From positions 276,737,174 to 276,801,173 of the forward strand of contig CM062804.1 in NCBI GenBank assembly GCA_031772625.1: 64,000 nucleotides of DNA, written 5' to 3'. The notes beneath the pieces are model-generated. The model did not search any database. It saw nothing but the letters and a program-made list of their open reading frames with translations, and had not been told where the DNA came from. Position numbers and translations under genes: made by a program. Shown here piece by piece: positions 46,844 through 57,825 of this stretch (the stretch's first letter is position 1; each line of letters opens with the position of its first letter). The DNA is from Pinus tabuliformis (taxonomy: Eukaryota; Streptophyta; Pinopsida; Pinales; Pinaceae).

Positions 46844-47878
46844 TTTTATCGGGAAATCTAGTGTCCACTCGGAGCTGCTAGTCCCACTAAGACTGGTAGC
46901 TATCTTAGAAACAAACAAACTAAAACTACTTTCGCTTTCCTTTATGAGAAGTAGATAAGAGGGGAACAAAAGGCACCAACCTCAGTCTTGCGCTTGGTTC
47001 CTTGCTTGGTTCCTCTCCCTTCTGACAGATCTTTGCCGCTTTTCCTTTGTCTACCCAGCTTCAAAGAGCACCTGTGGGATCAAAGCAGCACAATACTATC
47101 GAAGAACAGAGATCTACAATCATAAACAATATAGGACCAGATATATATTGACCACACAAATGCATATATCATCAAACATACAAGAATGTGGAGGAAAACT
47201 TGAATAGCTTTATTAATATCAAGAATAGCAAAGAGGATTACAACTAATTGTTCTGACCCAGCATCATCCTCCCAGCATGAAAGCCCTTCTTCACCTCATG
47301 AAAAACTTAGATCACCCAAAACTATGATATTCCACCAAGAAACCAATAGCACTTCCTTACAAGATACAAAATTCCAGCCTCTAGATCTCTGGGATGAGGG
47401 ATCCATATATAGATGATTGCAGGGAGGTGAGTCAGCTTCTGGGATTTTGATTAGTGTCCTCTCTCTGATAGTTCTTGATTCCACTTGGAGATTTATGATC
47501 TCTTACTCATCCCTGGGCGAATTCAGAGAGGCAAGTGTCATAGGAGAAGTTTCTGGAAGATTCCATGACGATCAACCTTGCAAACTGTCTCTGCCATTTG
47601 TCTACTCTTGCCCATCGCACACTAAAGAAGGGCTTTCTAGTATGCATCGCACCCTTTTCACTGAGCAGGTGAGATGCATCACACCCTCCACACTGGGCAA
47701 TTTGTATGGTCCAGCTTTGACCAGTTCTGAGCAGTTTTCTGTGGAGAACTTCTAGGAGATGATGTAATCAGCTGACCTTGTTCCTTTAGGGTGTGAAGCA
47801 ACACTTTTAGGGACGTAGGAGCCCTTGGTTTATGGACATGTATGATTGGGGTTGCAGTGCCCAAAAATGTCTATAACA
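46844..47878 (-). repeat. 3' LTR of element E (1035 bp)
   Basis: TTTTATCGGGAAATC ... AATGTCTATAACA in plus orientation. The first bases differ from the right copy (TGTTATTGGG), where the canonical TG is kept. Confidence 0.9.
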
Positions 47879-47893
47879 GTTTCCCCCTAAAGC
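47879..47893 (-). other. Polypurine tract of element E
   Basis: On the minus strand it reads TTTAGGGGGAAAC, directly before the 3' LTR (TGTTATAGAC). Confidence 0.75.
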
Positions 47894-49020
47894 ATGAGGT
47901 CGTTAATCTTTTGATGTCGGGTGAAATGCTTTATCATGAGGATCCGAAGTTTTTTCGAGCTGGAAGGCGACCTGTAATAAGATACAATACAATACATTAT
48001 CTTCATAATATTTTTCATGATCTAGTTGAGGCTGGAATTCCCATGCTCAGCTTTATAAATTCATTTTCATGTAAATAAAACAGACAACCGTTTGTGTGGT
48101 AGACTGATGATTCTAATAGAGCCATCATCCTTTGATTTGGATGATCATCTGTGTAGCAATGATGTACATTTGATGTCTTTATTTTCCTGAATATATCAGA
48201 GCCCAGATGGATGAAACGAGATCCAGGGTCTTCAAACTCATCCAATCTTCACTCGGAGTACAAGTCGATCCATGTGAAAGATGCTCTGGAGTCGAACATG
48301 GAAAGACATCGCCTGATTACCAGCCAATGATGTAAACTATTAATAGGTGCGAGAGAAATCACCGATAATGATGATGACCCTCAAGGCACTAAAGTACAAT
48401 TCGTGTGGTGTGAAAAAGGGACTTGGTGTCGAACACCACGCAAAATCTTTCGGTTGAAGGCCATTTATGTAAACCTGTCGCCGAAGGTGAGAAACTTGCC
48501 ATTGAGGCATGCAAGCTTCAAAGTACTAAAAGGGTTGTTCCTAAGTCGGCTTCTTGGATAATGAGCTGATGTCGACAAGAAGCGACCCATCGTAGGAGGG
48601 CCTTAATGAATCCCACATCTAAAACACGGAACAGAGTAAATGATTTCGGAGATGAAAACTATCTGATGATACAGGGTTCAGGGTGGCGGTCATGAAAGAA
48701 TGGAGCGTGAATGTATTACAGCGGATGAGACACAGGTGAATTCTCTGAGCGAATTCTCTTGAACATACCGGTGACACTGACATGGATTGGTAGCGTTAAC
48801 CCCAAATATGGATGGTGCGATGGACCAATGGTGATATGACCGGTGAACGGAATAACCCAACCCGACTTGGATGTGGAGTGAAAGTGTCATGTTCAAGAGC
48901 GACTTGCTACCAATAAAGTTTCTTCAAGTTTTCTTCCCAATTTTTCCCCAGTCATTGCTAACCAGTACCTCTTTATTTTTATCAAGCTTGAGGAGGATAA
49001 CATATGCTTGTTCTATAATT
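47894..49020 (-). other. Element E internal region, non-coding part
   Basis: No protein family is recognisable in either strand. Short ORFs exist (48015-48245, 48690-48896, both minus) but look fortuitous. gaattctc occurs twice at about 48738-48760. This is where RT and integrase would be in an autonomous gypsy element, and they are absent. Confidence 0.5.
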
Positions 49021-49040
49021 TTCCCTTCGGGCAAACCCGT

Positions 49041-49850
49041 CACTATGTTTTAATGAGCCTAGCGATAGTGAAACTCATTCTTGTCTATATGGACAAGTTT
49101 GTCGCTATTTGGTTTTAACGAGTTTAACGACAAAGATAACTTAGTCCTTTTCAATTTTAGAGAGTCTGAAAGGGACGTAAAGGAAACTCCAATAATCCTT
49201 TTTCATCATATAATCCCTTAAGTCCGAAAAAGTATAAAATAATATGAAAGGGATGAATTTTCGGTAATTTTAACAAGCCGAACAAAACAAGCACTCAATC
49301 TTTTTGTGTAATAATCCCTCAGGTCCAAAAAGATTAAAATCTAGAGGAGGGATAGAACTTCCGGTAGATTTAACGAGCTGGAGAGGCCAATCGCTCGGTA
49401 ATCTTTTCATATTTTACGAGTCAGATGAAAAGAGCTTCAAGGAGACTCGTTTTTTGAGGAACGAGCGATAATTTCAAGTAGCAGCTGATTCTAGGTAAGG
49501 TTTGGAATTTTCCAATCACGGCAGTGTCACAAGGATGGCTAACAGGATCAATCTTCGCAGTTGTTCCTCAAAAGGGGTAAACAATCAAATGGAGGTCAAT
49601 GATCGGCTAAAACAGAGTGGAGGTGATGATGAGAACACGACCAAGGCTCAAAAGCTGATGATAATGCATTCACAATGGTTATTTACCAGAAATTGGTTCA
49701 TTTTTTAATGAGCTTAAACTCTGGGGGAAACATTTGCTCATTGCTTAGGTTTAATTTTTAACGAGCTTGAACTCCACATAAAAACTGCTCGTGCCATTCG
49801 TATAATAAGGATGTCTCATCGATAGGTTCAATTTTTAGGGAGATTGCACC
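49041..49850 (-). repeat. Hairpin cluster 1 of element E (variable stems, shared loop motif)
   Basis: At least eight short inverted repeats follow one another: 49041-49070 (CACTAT/ATAGTG), 49098-49134 (TTTGTCG/CGACAAA), 49144-49176 (GTCCTTTTCA/TGAAAGGGAC), 49198-49232 (CTTTTTC/GAAAAAG), 49213-49254 (ATCCCTT/AAGGGAT), 49297-49335 (AATCTTTTTG/CAAAAAGATT), 49314-49353 (ATCCCTC/GAGGGAT), 49402-49432 (TCTTTTCAT/ATGAAAAGA) and 49825-49850. A larger stem ATCGCTCG/CGAGCGAT (49390-49397, 49462-49469) encloses the 49402 hairpin. Loops repeatedly contain TTTTA-NN-GAG. Stems differ but stay complementary, pointing to structure rather than coding. Confidence 0.72.
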
Positions 49851-49912
49851 ATTCGAAACTTTTCTCCGGATCCTTTCATTATGTAAAGCTAGGAATGACC
49901 AATTCTATGAGT

Positions 49913-50618
49913 TTAAAGGGTTGAGAAACTACAAACTAAGAAAATAAATGGTCGCTCTTTACTTTCAGGCAAAAAGGTTTGCATGCCCCTAGGCATAGCG
50001 AAGTAGAGTTTCCAGGTTACCATATGAAAGTTCTCGCATTCGCAAGATTGCTCCATTCGTGTTGCAGACAAAACACTTCCTTGGTGATGTCTACCGAAAT
50101 AGAAAAAGGTGAGTGGCGCGGTCGCCTCCACTCACATAACTTTGACGAGGGAACCTTATTCCAATCTAATCCCATTTTCCTAAATGGACGGGTGTATCAG
50201 ACTAGTCATATATCCTCTGCGGAAACCTACCCTATACCCAAGGTTTTCCTGCCAAAACAGACCAGGGTGCATGCCCCCTGGGTTTCAGTCATGTCCTCCC
50301 GAATTACTCACGCTCTTCAGGTGGACGGACTGGAGATTGATGAGACATTCCTTGCATGAAAAGACCATTTAGGGATGGCGTTTGACTATTAGCTATGTGT
50401 GAGCCGGGGAACAAAAGATGGTCTATGAGCTGGACCACTCAGCCTTCATGTGGAAAACACATTACTCTAAAGAGTTAGGAGATAATGGCTCCCATGCTAT
50501 AAATATAGTCATGCCCAAGGAGTAGATTATAATCTAGAGGTCCTTGGACTACCATTACGTTCATATAAACGGTTTTCCTTCTCAACGTTATGGGTACATT
50601 GGGAAGGATCCCTAATGG
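49913..50618 (-). other. Element E internal region between hairpins and protease
   Basis: Overlapping small ORFs on both strands (for example 49979-50359 +, 50131-49913 -) without recognisable domains. No supported feature. Confidence 0.4.
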
Positions 50619-51386
50619 TCAATTGGTTCCTTTATCGAAGCCTGTCAGATTTCTCATCTCAGGCAGAAGCGATGGCGAACCAAGCACTTCCCAAGCAGTT
50701 GAGGAAAGGATACTCACAGAAGCCCCTTCATCTATGATGGTATCAACCATGATAATTTTGTAAGCTTGTACAATGATTCGAAATGGTACATTAACCAGTA
50801 AACGGGGTCTACCTAGTAGATTCCAATCGAAGGAAACGACTAGGTTGCTTATAGGTGGGACCGAATAGATGGCAGGATATGACTCTGACGAACTTCCTTC
50901 CTGCGGTAAAGGAATAGGTAGATTGCCCCCATGTTCATTAGAGTCTGTGTTTACGAAAATAATTTGAACGGTGTCGTTCTCATTCTCTTCGGTGATTGTA
51001 TCATCTGAAGATGGACCTTCTGAAGACGAGACCGGGTCGACTGCCACCTCAACCTTTTGACTTTCGTCTGGTATGGACTCAGTGGGTTTATCTTTAATGA
51101 TAGATGCTTCGACCGACCACAATGGCGTGTCAGTCGGATTTTCAACTAGTGATGGAATCGGCAAGAGTTTCTTGTATCCAGGAGGAAGCTATAGCGGTGA
51201 AGCAAGACGGTTATTCAAGACTCTTTTAGCTTCGTCTAGGAAGGGACAACGGTGGATGACATGATCGCCTTCACACAGTTTACAAGGAAATTTACATTTC
51301 CTTTTCTGTCTAAATGCTTCGATTTCACTAGTTGATGGTGTACTTTCAACATGATCTTCAGAGGTTGATGACACCGGATTATGCAA
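50619..51386 (-). pseudogene. Element E zinc knuckle and aspartic protease
   Basis: The minus-strand segment 51386-51189 carries a knuckle-like CKLCEGDHVIHRC. A stop and a short frame change lead to the open 181-codon segment 51164-50619. It has an acidic linker (about 51110-50900) and then VDTIIDEGASVSILSSTAW, a retropepsin active-site motif with Asp codon at 50732-50730. The protein ends soon after (MRNLTGFDKGTN), and no RT follows. It would process Gag, supplied in trans or encoded here. Confidence 0.7.
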
Positions 51387-51395
51387 TTGAGGAGA

Positions 51396-51887
51396 CTAGT
51401 CCCTTAAGATCCAAGGGATGCAAGGACAATCTCGATGATAGTCGTCTCCTTTGCAAATGACACATGGAGATTTAGGCTTGGACGGTGCAGTGTGTGGATT
51501 TTCATTAGACAATGCCTGGTTACCCCTTTTCGCCTTTGGCTCCTTCTTCTTCCTCTCTTTCTTCTCCTTCCCCTTCTTCTCCTTCTTAGTTACTTGATTT
51601 TTGGCTTTACCAGCTTCATCAAGCGAAGAGGAAGGAGGAGAGGGAGAATTGGATGAAGTAGAAGGTTGGGGGGTAACTTTAGTATCATCCAGTTGCTGAC
51701 TCGATTGTTCAGGAATCACGGTGTTCTGAATGATGGAGGTTGAGAAGAGCCATATTGGCAAGCCAATCGTCAATCCTGGAAGTGACAATGTGGCCATATG
51801 AGGTGCACCAACACCTCCCCAAGAGGAGAAAGGACTAGGATTTCCTCCAAGGGAAAATCCTTGGTTGGTAGACTCCATTTTTCTCAA
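51396..51887 (-). pseudogene. Element E Gag-like N-terminal ORF
   Basis: 163 codons from 51887. A Gly/Pro/Ser-rich start (GGNPSPFSSWGGVG), a hydrophobic patch, a Ser/Pro linker and a strongly basic Lys/Glu run (about 51600-51530) lead to a first knuckle-like CVICKGDDYHRDC near 51470-51430. A single stop separates it from the second knuckle downstream. No classical Gag core is seen. Confidence 0.6.
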
Positions 51888-51954
51888 CCTAAGACCAACG
51901 CAGGAATGGTGATATTATTCCGATTAAAATAAATTTTAGACGCTTTGACATAAC

Positions 51955-52079
51955 TTGTTTTTTCAATTTTTAAGAGTCGAGAAAAAACAAAAGATGACTC
52001 TAGTCGCCTTCGGTTTTTAATGAGCCTAAAGTGACAAGTGCTCAGATGGACCTTTTCCTTTAAGGAGTCTGTAAAGGAA
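51955..52079 (-). repeat. Hairpin cluster 2 of element E
   Basis: 51955-51964/51981-51990 is a perfect 10-bp stem (TTGTTTTTTC/GAAAAAACAA) with loop aatttttaagagtcga. 52003-52010/52028-52035 is a weaker stem around gtttttaatgagcct. 52055-52061/52073-52079 is a perfect 7-bp stem (TTCCTTT/AAAGGAA) with loop aaggagtctgt. The loops match those of cluster 1. Confidence 0.72.
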
Positions 52080-52101
52080 CGAAAGAGACTACTCTGGAAA
52101 T

Positions 52102-52360
52102 CTAGACAGAGGGATTACCAAACCAATCACAAAACTGCAAAATACTTTTTACGGTACGGCAGTCAATCTTCATGAATGTTGTGTTCAGTGCATTGCGATC
52201 GATAGGGTGGCAGACACAGCTTCCTATGGATAAAGGATATAGCCTATTGTGGTCTCCCAATATATACTCGACGGTACGTGGGAGCACAAATCCGTACTGG
52301 CACTTGTCGTCTCAAAGAGGAGGAATCACCCAACCAAAAATGAAAGCGACAGTTACCAGG
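52102..52360 (-). other. Unrecognised ORF in element E, possible Gag N-terminal part
   Basis: 61 codons (52287-52102) reading RTVEYILGDHNRLYPLSIG then CVCHPIDRNALNTTF. It extends upstream on the same strand to about 52360 across one stop. It looks protein-like in composition, but I do not recognise it. Confidence 0.4.
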
Positions 52361-52387
52361 CTTTACGACGTCGAAATACGTCTCTAG

Positions 52388-53590
52388 CCTAGACTTCTAG
52401 ATGTTGTGCATTAGGTTCCAAAGCATTTTTATGTTCATTGAATTTATTTTACAGTTGATCTTTCTTAAGAAATTTGCCTTTCAGGTTCACCGCGTGATGT
52501 AGATGTACAATTCCTAAAATGCAATCTAAGATGATAAACAATCATTTAATCTTCTTTTTGCAATGAAAATCCTAGCTACTAAAGAAAGAGAGATGATATT
52601 CTTTCAACATAGAGCAGAGAGCACACACTAGATGCACTGTCCTAAATCAAACCAACAAGCAGTCTAAATGCAAATGCACATGCATGTATTTGTTTTCAGC
52701 TTTCTTAATGTGTGAATGACAAGAAAAATGCTAAGTACAAATCTGAATTATCTTTTCAAAGCGACAGTACTAACAAATTTCTCTTCAAAAACGAAAGGAA
52801 GATAATGACGACACTTTGCTATTTTGAATTGAAAATTGCATTCGACACTTGAAAAACTACTAATTCAAATCAAATACAAGAGTAACTGTATAATTGACTA
52901 TCAAGAACAATAAGATTCTTTTCTTTGACTGAAAACGACACTTGCGACACTTTCAAATCAAGAAACGACAGTTTGATTATGCTACTTCTTTCTAAAAGAG
53001 AACTGTAAATGGCGCACAATACATAAAAACATTTACAATTCTTTTGCACAATGGAGGCTGAATGATGGAAAGGAAGGGGGTTTCCACAGTGGTATACTGA
53101 TCACAGACAACAAAATTCCTGAATAGAGCTGAAGAGAGTGAAGAAAAACCAAAGTTTGAAGGAAAAAATAGCCTTTTCTGACCATCGCACCTGTTACACA
53201 GGGAAACCAGTATGCATCCCACCCACTACACACGGGAGGTGCGATGCATACAGACTTCCTTGAAGAGAGGGTGTGATGGTATCAGTGCGAGACTTTTACT
53301 TGGTCTTTGGTCACAATTTGTAGCTCAGTTCAGGGATTTAGGCCGAGCAAGTGATGTTCAGTAAATATAAATCATAGGGGTTGATCTAATGAGGTTACTA
53401 GAGCCACCACTAGGGCAATTAGAAGGTTTGCAAATCAATTGTTCAGTTTATAAACAAAACCCGGAGATAGACTGAAGTAGAATTGATCTACTTTGCACTT
53501 TCATAGCAAATGCAGTTCGAAGGCTAGCTGGCTTGACTTTAGGCTCCGTCTGTAAGTTTATAAAAAAAACGAATATAGACAAGCAAACAA
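52388..53590 (-). other. Element E 5' leader
   Basis: Non-coding sequence between the ORFs and the primer site, AT-rich and partly A-rich on the plus strand (for example gaaaacgacacttgcgacac near 52930). Two overlapping minus-strand ORFs (53222-52992, 53233-53033) show no family resemblance. Confidence 0.5.
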
Positions 53591-53597
53591 TCTATTC

Positions 53598-53616
53598 GCT
53601 CCCCAGTGGAGTCGCC
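53598..53616 (-). other. Probable primer binding site of element E
   Basis: On the minus strand, just inside the LTR, the sequence reads TGGCGACTCCACTGGGGAG. It starts TGG as a tRNA 3' end complement. The tRNA is not assigned. Confidence 0.65.
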
Positions 53617-53620
53617 ATTT

Positions 53621-54655
53621 TGTTATTGGGAAATCTAGTGTCCACTCGGAGCTGCTAGTACCACTAAGACTGGTAGCTATCTTAGAAACAAACAAACTAA
53701 AACTACTTTCGCTTTCCTTTATGAGAAGTAGATAAGAGGGGAACAAAAGGCACCAACCTCAGTCTTGCACTTGGTTCCTTGCTTGGTTCCTCTCCCTTCT
53801 GACAGATCTTTGCCACTTTTCCTTTGTCTACCCAGCTTCAAAGAGCACCTGTGGGATTAAAGCAACACAATACTATTGAAAAACAGAGATCTACAATCAT
53901 AAACAATATAGGACCAAATATGTATTGACCACTCAAATGCATATATCATCAAACATACAAGAATGTGGAGGAAAACTTGAATAGCTTTATTAATATCAAG
54001 AATAGCAAAGAGGATTACAACCAATTTTTCTGACCCAACGTCATCCTCCCAGCATGAAAGCCCTTCTTCACCTCATGAAAAGCTTAGATCACCCAACACT
54101 ATGATATTCCACCAAGAAACCAACAGCACTTCCTTACAAGATACAAAATTCCAACCTCTGGATCTCTGGGATGAGTGATCCATATATAGATGATTGCAGG
54201 GAGGTGAGTCAGCGTCTGGGATTTTGATTAGTGTCCTCTCTCTGATAGTTCTTGATTCCACTTGGAGATTGATGATCTCTTACTCATCCCTGGGTGAATT
54301 CAGAGAGGCAAGTGTCACAAGAGAAGTTTCTGGAAGATTCCATGACGATCCACCTTGCAAACTATCTCTGCCATTTGTCTACTCTCGCCCGTCGCACCCT
54401 ACAAAAGGGCTTTCCAGTATGCATCGCACCCTTTTCACTGAGCAGGTGAGATGCATCGCATCCTCTGCACTGGGCAGTTTGTATGGTCCAGCTTTGACCA
54501 GTTTTGAGCAGTTTTCTGTGGAGAACTTCTGGGAGATGATGTAATTAGCTGACCTTGTTCCTTTAGGGTGTGAAGCAACACTTTTAGGGACTTAGGAGCC
54601 CTTGGTTTATGGACATGTATGATTGGGGTTGCAGTGCCCAAAAATGTCTATAACA
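53621..54655 (-). repeat. 5' LTR of element E (1035 bp)
   Basis: TGTTATTGGGAAATC ... AATGTCTATAACA, the same length as the left copy, followed by the duplication ccatt at 54656-54660. Confidence 0.9.
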
Positions 54656-55285
54656 CCATTTATATGTCATGATTGTTCCTCAATTTATGCCTTACGACGT
54701 TTCCTTTGCAACATCTACTGCAAATGTTAGTTATAACCGTATTTCAAATAATTCTGACATTTTTATTCATTCTTAAAATAAAGAAGTTATATAGACTACT
54801 TATGCTTCTATGCTTCTAACTATTCAATTAAATATATCAACTTTGGAAAAAAATAGGGAGGATTCCCACAGATAAAATGGACTTTTCTCAATTGAAACCT
54901 AACCTAGGTTAATGCATCTATTATCTTGATGTAAATATACTCTAACCTAACAAATAACTAATTATTGGCCACAAATTATTTGAACTTGGTAAGCTAATTG
55001 CGATTACAATAAGGAATACAATGAAAATGCTACACAAATGAGATGAGATGAATATTAATAACATAATAAGGAATACAGTGAAAATGCTACACAAATTGGA
55101 GATGAGATGAATATTGCTAACAGAATAGTGTAGAGCGATCTAGGAGAAAACTTTCTGAAACCACACAGACCTCACGCGAGAAAATTATGTAACATAAAAA
55201 CAATCTGAGCTTTTTAATAAATAACAATACTTTAATTATAAATTATTGCTTAATAAACAATAATAATAACTTAATTACATATTAG

Positions 55286-55345
55286 TTCATTGTGCATAGG
55301 TCTTTATGAAGAAGTTTATTGTGTTGAAGACCTATGTACAATAAG
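55286..55345. repeat. Hairpin with TTCATTGTGC-type arms
   Basis: The arms TTCATTGTGCATAGGTCTT (55286-55304) and AAGACCTATGTACAATAAG (55327-55345) are reverse complements except for two or three positions. This is one of at least six related hairpins in the array; others are near 55522, 55905, 56125, 57107 and 57424. Confidence 0.7.
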
Positions 55346-55685
55346 ATTTAATAAATATACTACTTTAATGAACTATAATGAACTTCCACACGATTAAATT
55401 TAATAATAATAATAATTTAATTGTAGAATATTTGTAATAATACTTTAATTGAAAATTATTCTAATAATACTTTAATTTTATATTATTACAATATAAATGA
55501 ATTCAATATAAAAAGAAAAGGGAGCTCATGGTGCAAAGCTCCTCAATGAACTTCAAATGAACTTCCTCTGCATAGTTGTGGGAACTGTTACTATTACCAA
55601 CTTCAAAGCTAGGCACTTAACCTTGCTAAAATAACATAAAACAATCTAATATTTTTAATAAATAATAACATTTTAATTTTATATT

Positions 55686-55801
55686 GCCCACGGGGCTTTG
55701 GATTGACGGTGAATGGGTGCCTTGCTAAGGCACTCCTTGCGATAGGTCACCGGTTCAAATCCCCCGTGGGTACTTAGGTTAGTCTTAACATAGAAAAAAA
55801 A
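55686..55801 (+). repeat. Short tRNA-derived SINE with 19-bp target-site duplication
   Basis: A tRNA-like head of about 85 nt has an acceptor-like stem GCCCACG/CGTGGGT. An anticodon arm GTGCC-TTGCTAA-GGCAC (55717-55733) has anticodon GCT in register, as in tRNA-Ser(GCU). A B-box-like GGTTCAAATCC completes the head. A ~20-nt unique piece (cttaggttagtcttaacatag) and an A tail follow. aacattttaattttatatt is present perfectly on both sides (55667-55685 and 55802-55820). The T-arm does not pair well, so this is a retroposon rather than a tRNA gene. Total length is only about 116 bp. Confidence 0.85.
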
Positions 55802-57266
55802 AACATTTTAATTTTATATTATTTCTTAATAATAAATAATAGAATTTATTTTTAGATTAGTATTATGTGGAAGTTCATTCTGCAGATGCTATTGGACAAA
55901 TATTCATTATGTCGGGGACCTCCCGCAATGAACTTTAATAAACAAACCACTTAAATGAACTTCCGCATAATAAACTTTAATAATAATATAATAATAAAAC
56001 TCTAATTTTATATTATTGTTAATAATAAAATTTAATTTTAGGTTATTTTAATAATCATAATATTGTGACTTTTCTAACTAGTAATGAATATATAAGTGAA
56101 TTCAATATGAAAAACAAATGTTGAGGAAGCTCATTTTGTGGAGCTTCCCACAATGAACTTAGAATGAAATTCCTCACCGTTGAGGGCACTGTTACTATTA
56201 CGAACTTAAAATCTAGATAATTAACCTTTGTTAAGGTGTGTACTAGTATTTTAAACTAAACTTGCATTTAGAAGTTGATAAGGTTTATAACTTTATTACT
56301 AAAAATTTCGTTTTATCATTGAGAATGAAATCACAATTAATTAGTGGTATGCTTCTATGATCCTTGTTTTCATTTTTGTTACGGGGTTTAAAGGAAATTA
56401 CATTAAAATATGGTCATGATTTTAAGGAAATTACATTAAAATTTGGTCATGATTTTAACTAATTTTCTATTAAAGCTTGATCATAGCGAAACTTTTTACT
56501 GTTTAACAAATTTATACTTATAACCATATGTTTCAAACAATTTTTACATGAGTTGTTAAAATTTGTTGCTCATTTTTAAAACAATGAAATTATATAACCT
56601 TTTTAAGCTTTTATATTTTTAACTAAAAAATCTATATTTATAACCATGTTTCAAATAATGTCAACATTTTTTTTCATTCTTAGAATAAAGAATATATATA
56701 ACCTTCTTATGATTCTGTGCTTCGAGCTATTCAATCAAAGACATCAACTTTGGCAAAAATATGGAGGATTGGCATAGATCACATGGACTATTTCTCAATT
56801 GAACTCTATCCTAGGTTACAACATCCATTGTCTCCATGTAAATGTACTCTATTCTAACAAATAACTAATTATTGGCCCTGAAATTTTTAAACTTTGTAAA
56901 CTAACTGCGATTACAATGAGGAATACAATGAAAATGCTACACAAATGAGATGAGATGAATCTTGCTAACAAAATAGTGTAGAGAAATACAAGAGAAAGAT
57001 TTCTGAAAGCACGCTCATAATTGAATGACCTTGCGGAAAAATTATGATAACCTAAAAACAACCTAAGCTTTTTAATAAATAATAATTTTTAATTTTAGAT
57101 TAGTTTTGTGCGAAAGACCTTCGCACAATAAACTTCACCAAAATAAAATTTAATAAACATACGACTTTAATAAACTTTCACATAATAAACTTTATTAATA
57201 ATACTTTAAGCTAATAATAACACTTTAATTTTATATTATTTTAATAATAATACTTTACCTATCAAG

Positions 57267-57383
57267 GCCCACAGGGCTTTGGATTGATGGTGAATGGGTG
57301 TGTTGTTAAGGCACTCCTTGTGATAGGTCACCAGTTCAAATCCTGGTTGGTACTTAGGTTAGTCTTAACTAGAAAAAAAAAAA
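57267..57383 (+). repeat. Second, older copy of the short SINE
   Basis: Aligns with 55686-55801 over the whole body (ggctttggattgatggtgaatggg, acttaggttagtcttaac) with about a dozen differences. It is followed by an A-rich tail broken by T. The anticodon position reads GTT with an eroded 5' arm. No target-site duplication is visible. Confidence 0.8.
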
Positions 57384-57547
57384 TTAAAAAATTAAAAATT
57401 AAAAATAAAAAATAAAAAAAGCTCATTGTGCGAATATCTGCACAATGAACTTAGAATGAGCTTCTTAAAATGAATTTCCACCACACCGTTGGGGGGCCTA
57501 TTTCTATTACATAATTAAAATCTAGGTAACTAAAATTGTGTACCAAA

Positions 57548-57662
57548 ATTTTAAAATAAACTTACATTTAAAAGCTGATAAGGTTTATAACTTTATCCCT
57601 AGTACTAGAATTTTAAAATAAACTTACATTTAAAAGATGATAAGGTTTATAGATTTATCCCT
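57548..57662. repeat. Local tandem duplication (~57 bp x 2)
   Basis: Two adjacent copies of ttttaaaataaacttacattt-aaaag-tgataaggtttata, ending ttatccct. The sister unit near 56240-56310 has a single copy, so the duplication is recent relative to the array. Confidence 0.75.
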
Positions 57663-57679
57663 AAAAATTTCTATTTATC

Positions 57680-57825
57680 TTTTTTTTTTACAAGAACGGT
57701 TATGGGATTTCATTAACTGATTGGCTAAGAGCCACAAATTCGGTTACAAAAGGAGAGGCAAATTTCTGCATAACTTTCCAACAAGAGGAATATAACGCCT
57801 ACTCTAATGCCTACTCCACGTTGTT
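57680..57825 (-). mobile_element. 146-bp poly(A) retroposon with 20-bp target-site duplication
   Basis: cctaaaaatttctatttatc occurs at 57660-57679 and 57826-57845. The insert starts with a T-run (poly(A) on the minus strand), so its 3' end is on the left. The sister array unit near 56305 has the uninterrupted site. The sequence on the minus strand (ending ...ccaatcagttaatgaaatccc plus tail) has no tRNA-like boxes, so a 5'-truncated LINE is more likely than a SINE. Confidence 0.75.

Larger units (their letters stand above)
46844..54655 (-). mobile_element. Element E: non-autonomous LTR element (Gag C-terminus + protease)
   Basis: Two LTRs of 1035 bp each (46844-47878, 53621-54655) enclose 5.74 kb. 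ccatt at 46839-46843 and 54656-54660 is the target-site duplication. On the minus strand the primer site follows the right LTR, and a tract TTTAGGGGGAAAC precedes the left LTR. Coding content is limited to zinc knuckles and an aspartic protease. There is no RT, RNase H or integrase. Instead the internal region contains two clusters of small hairpins (49041-49850 and 51955-52079). LTR divergence looks like 3-4 % by eye. The protease type suggests Ty3/gypsy affinity, by inference. Confidence 0.85.

Noticed and set aside
47417..47755. 112-codon ORF in the element E LTR, with a counterpart at 54194-54544
   Set aside because: It exists in both LTRs, but the translation is Ser/Leu-rich with no domain, and the frame is short. 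The duplication is explained by the LTR pair, and there is no separate evidence for a protein.
55686..55771. Functional tRNA-Ser(GCU) gene
   Set aside because: The T-arm does not pair, the variable arm is poor, and the unit ends in an A tail inside a 19-bp duplication, which is the signature of a SINE.
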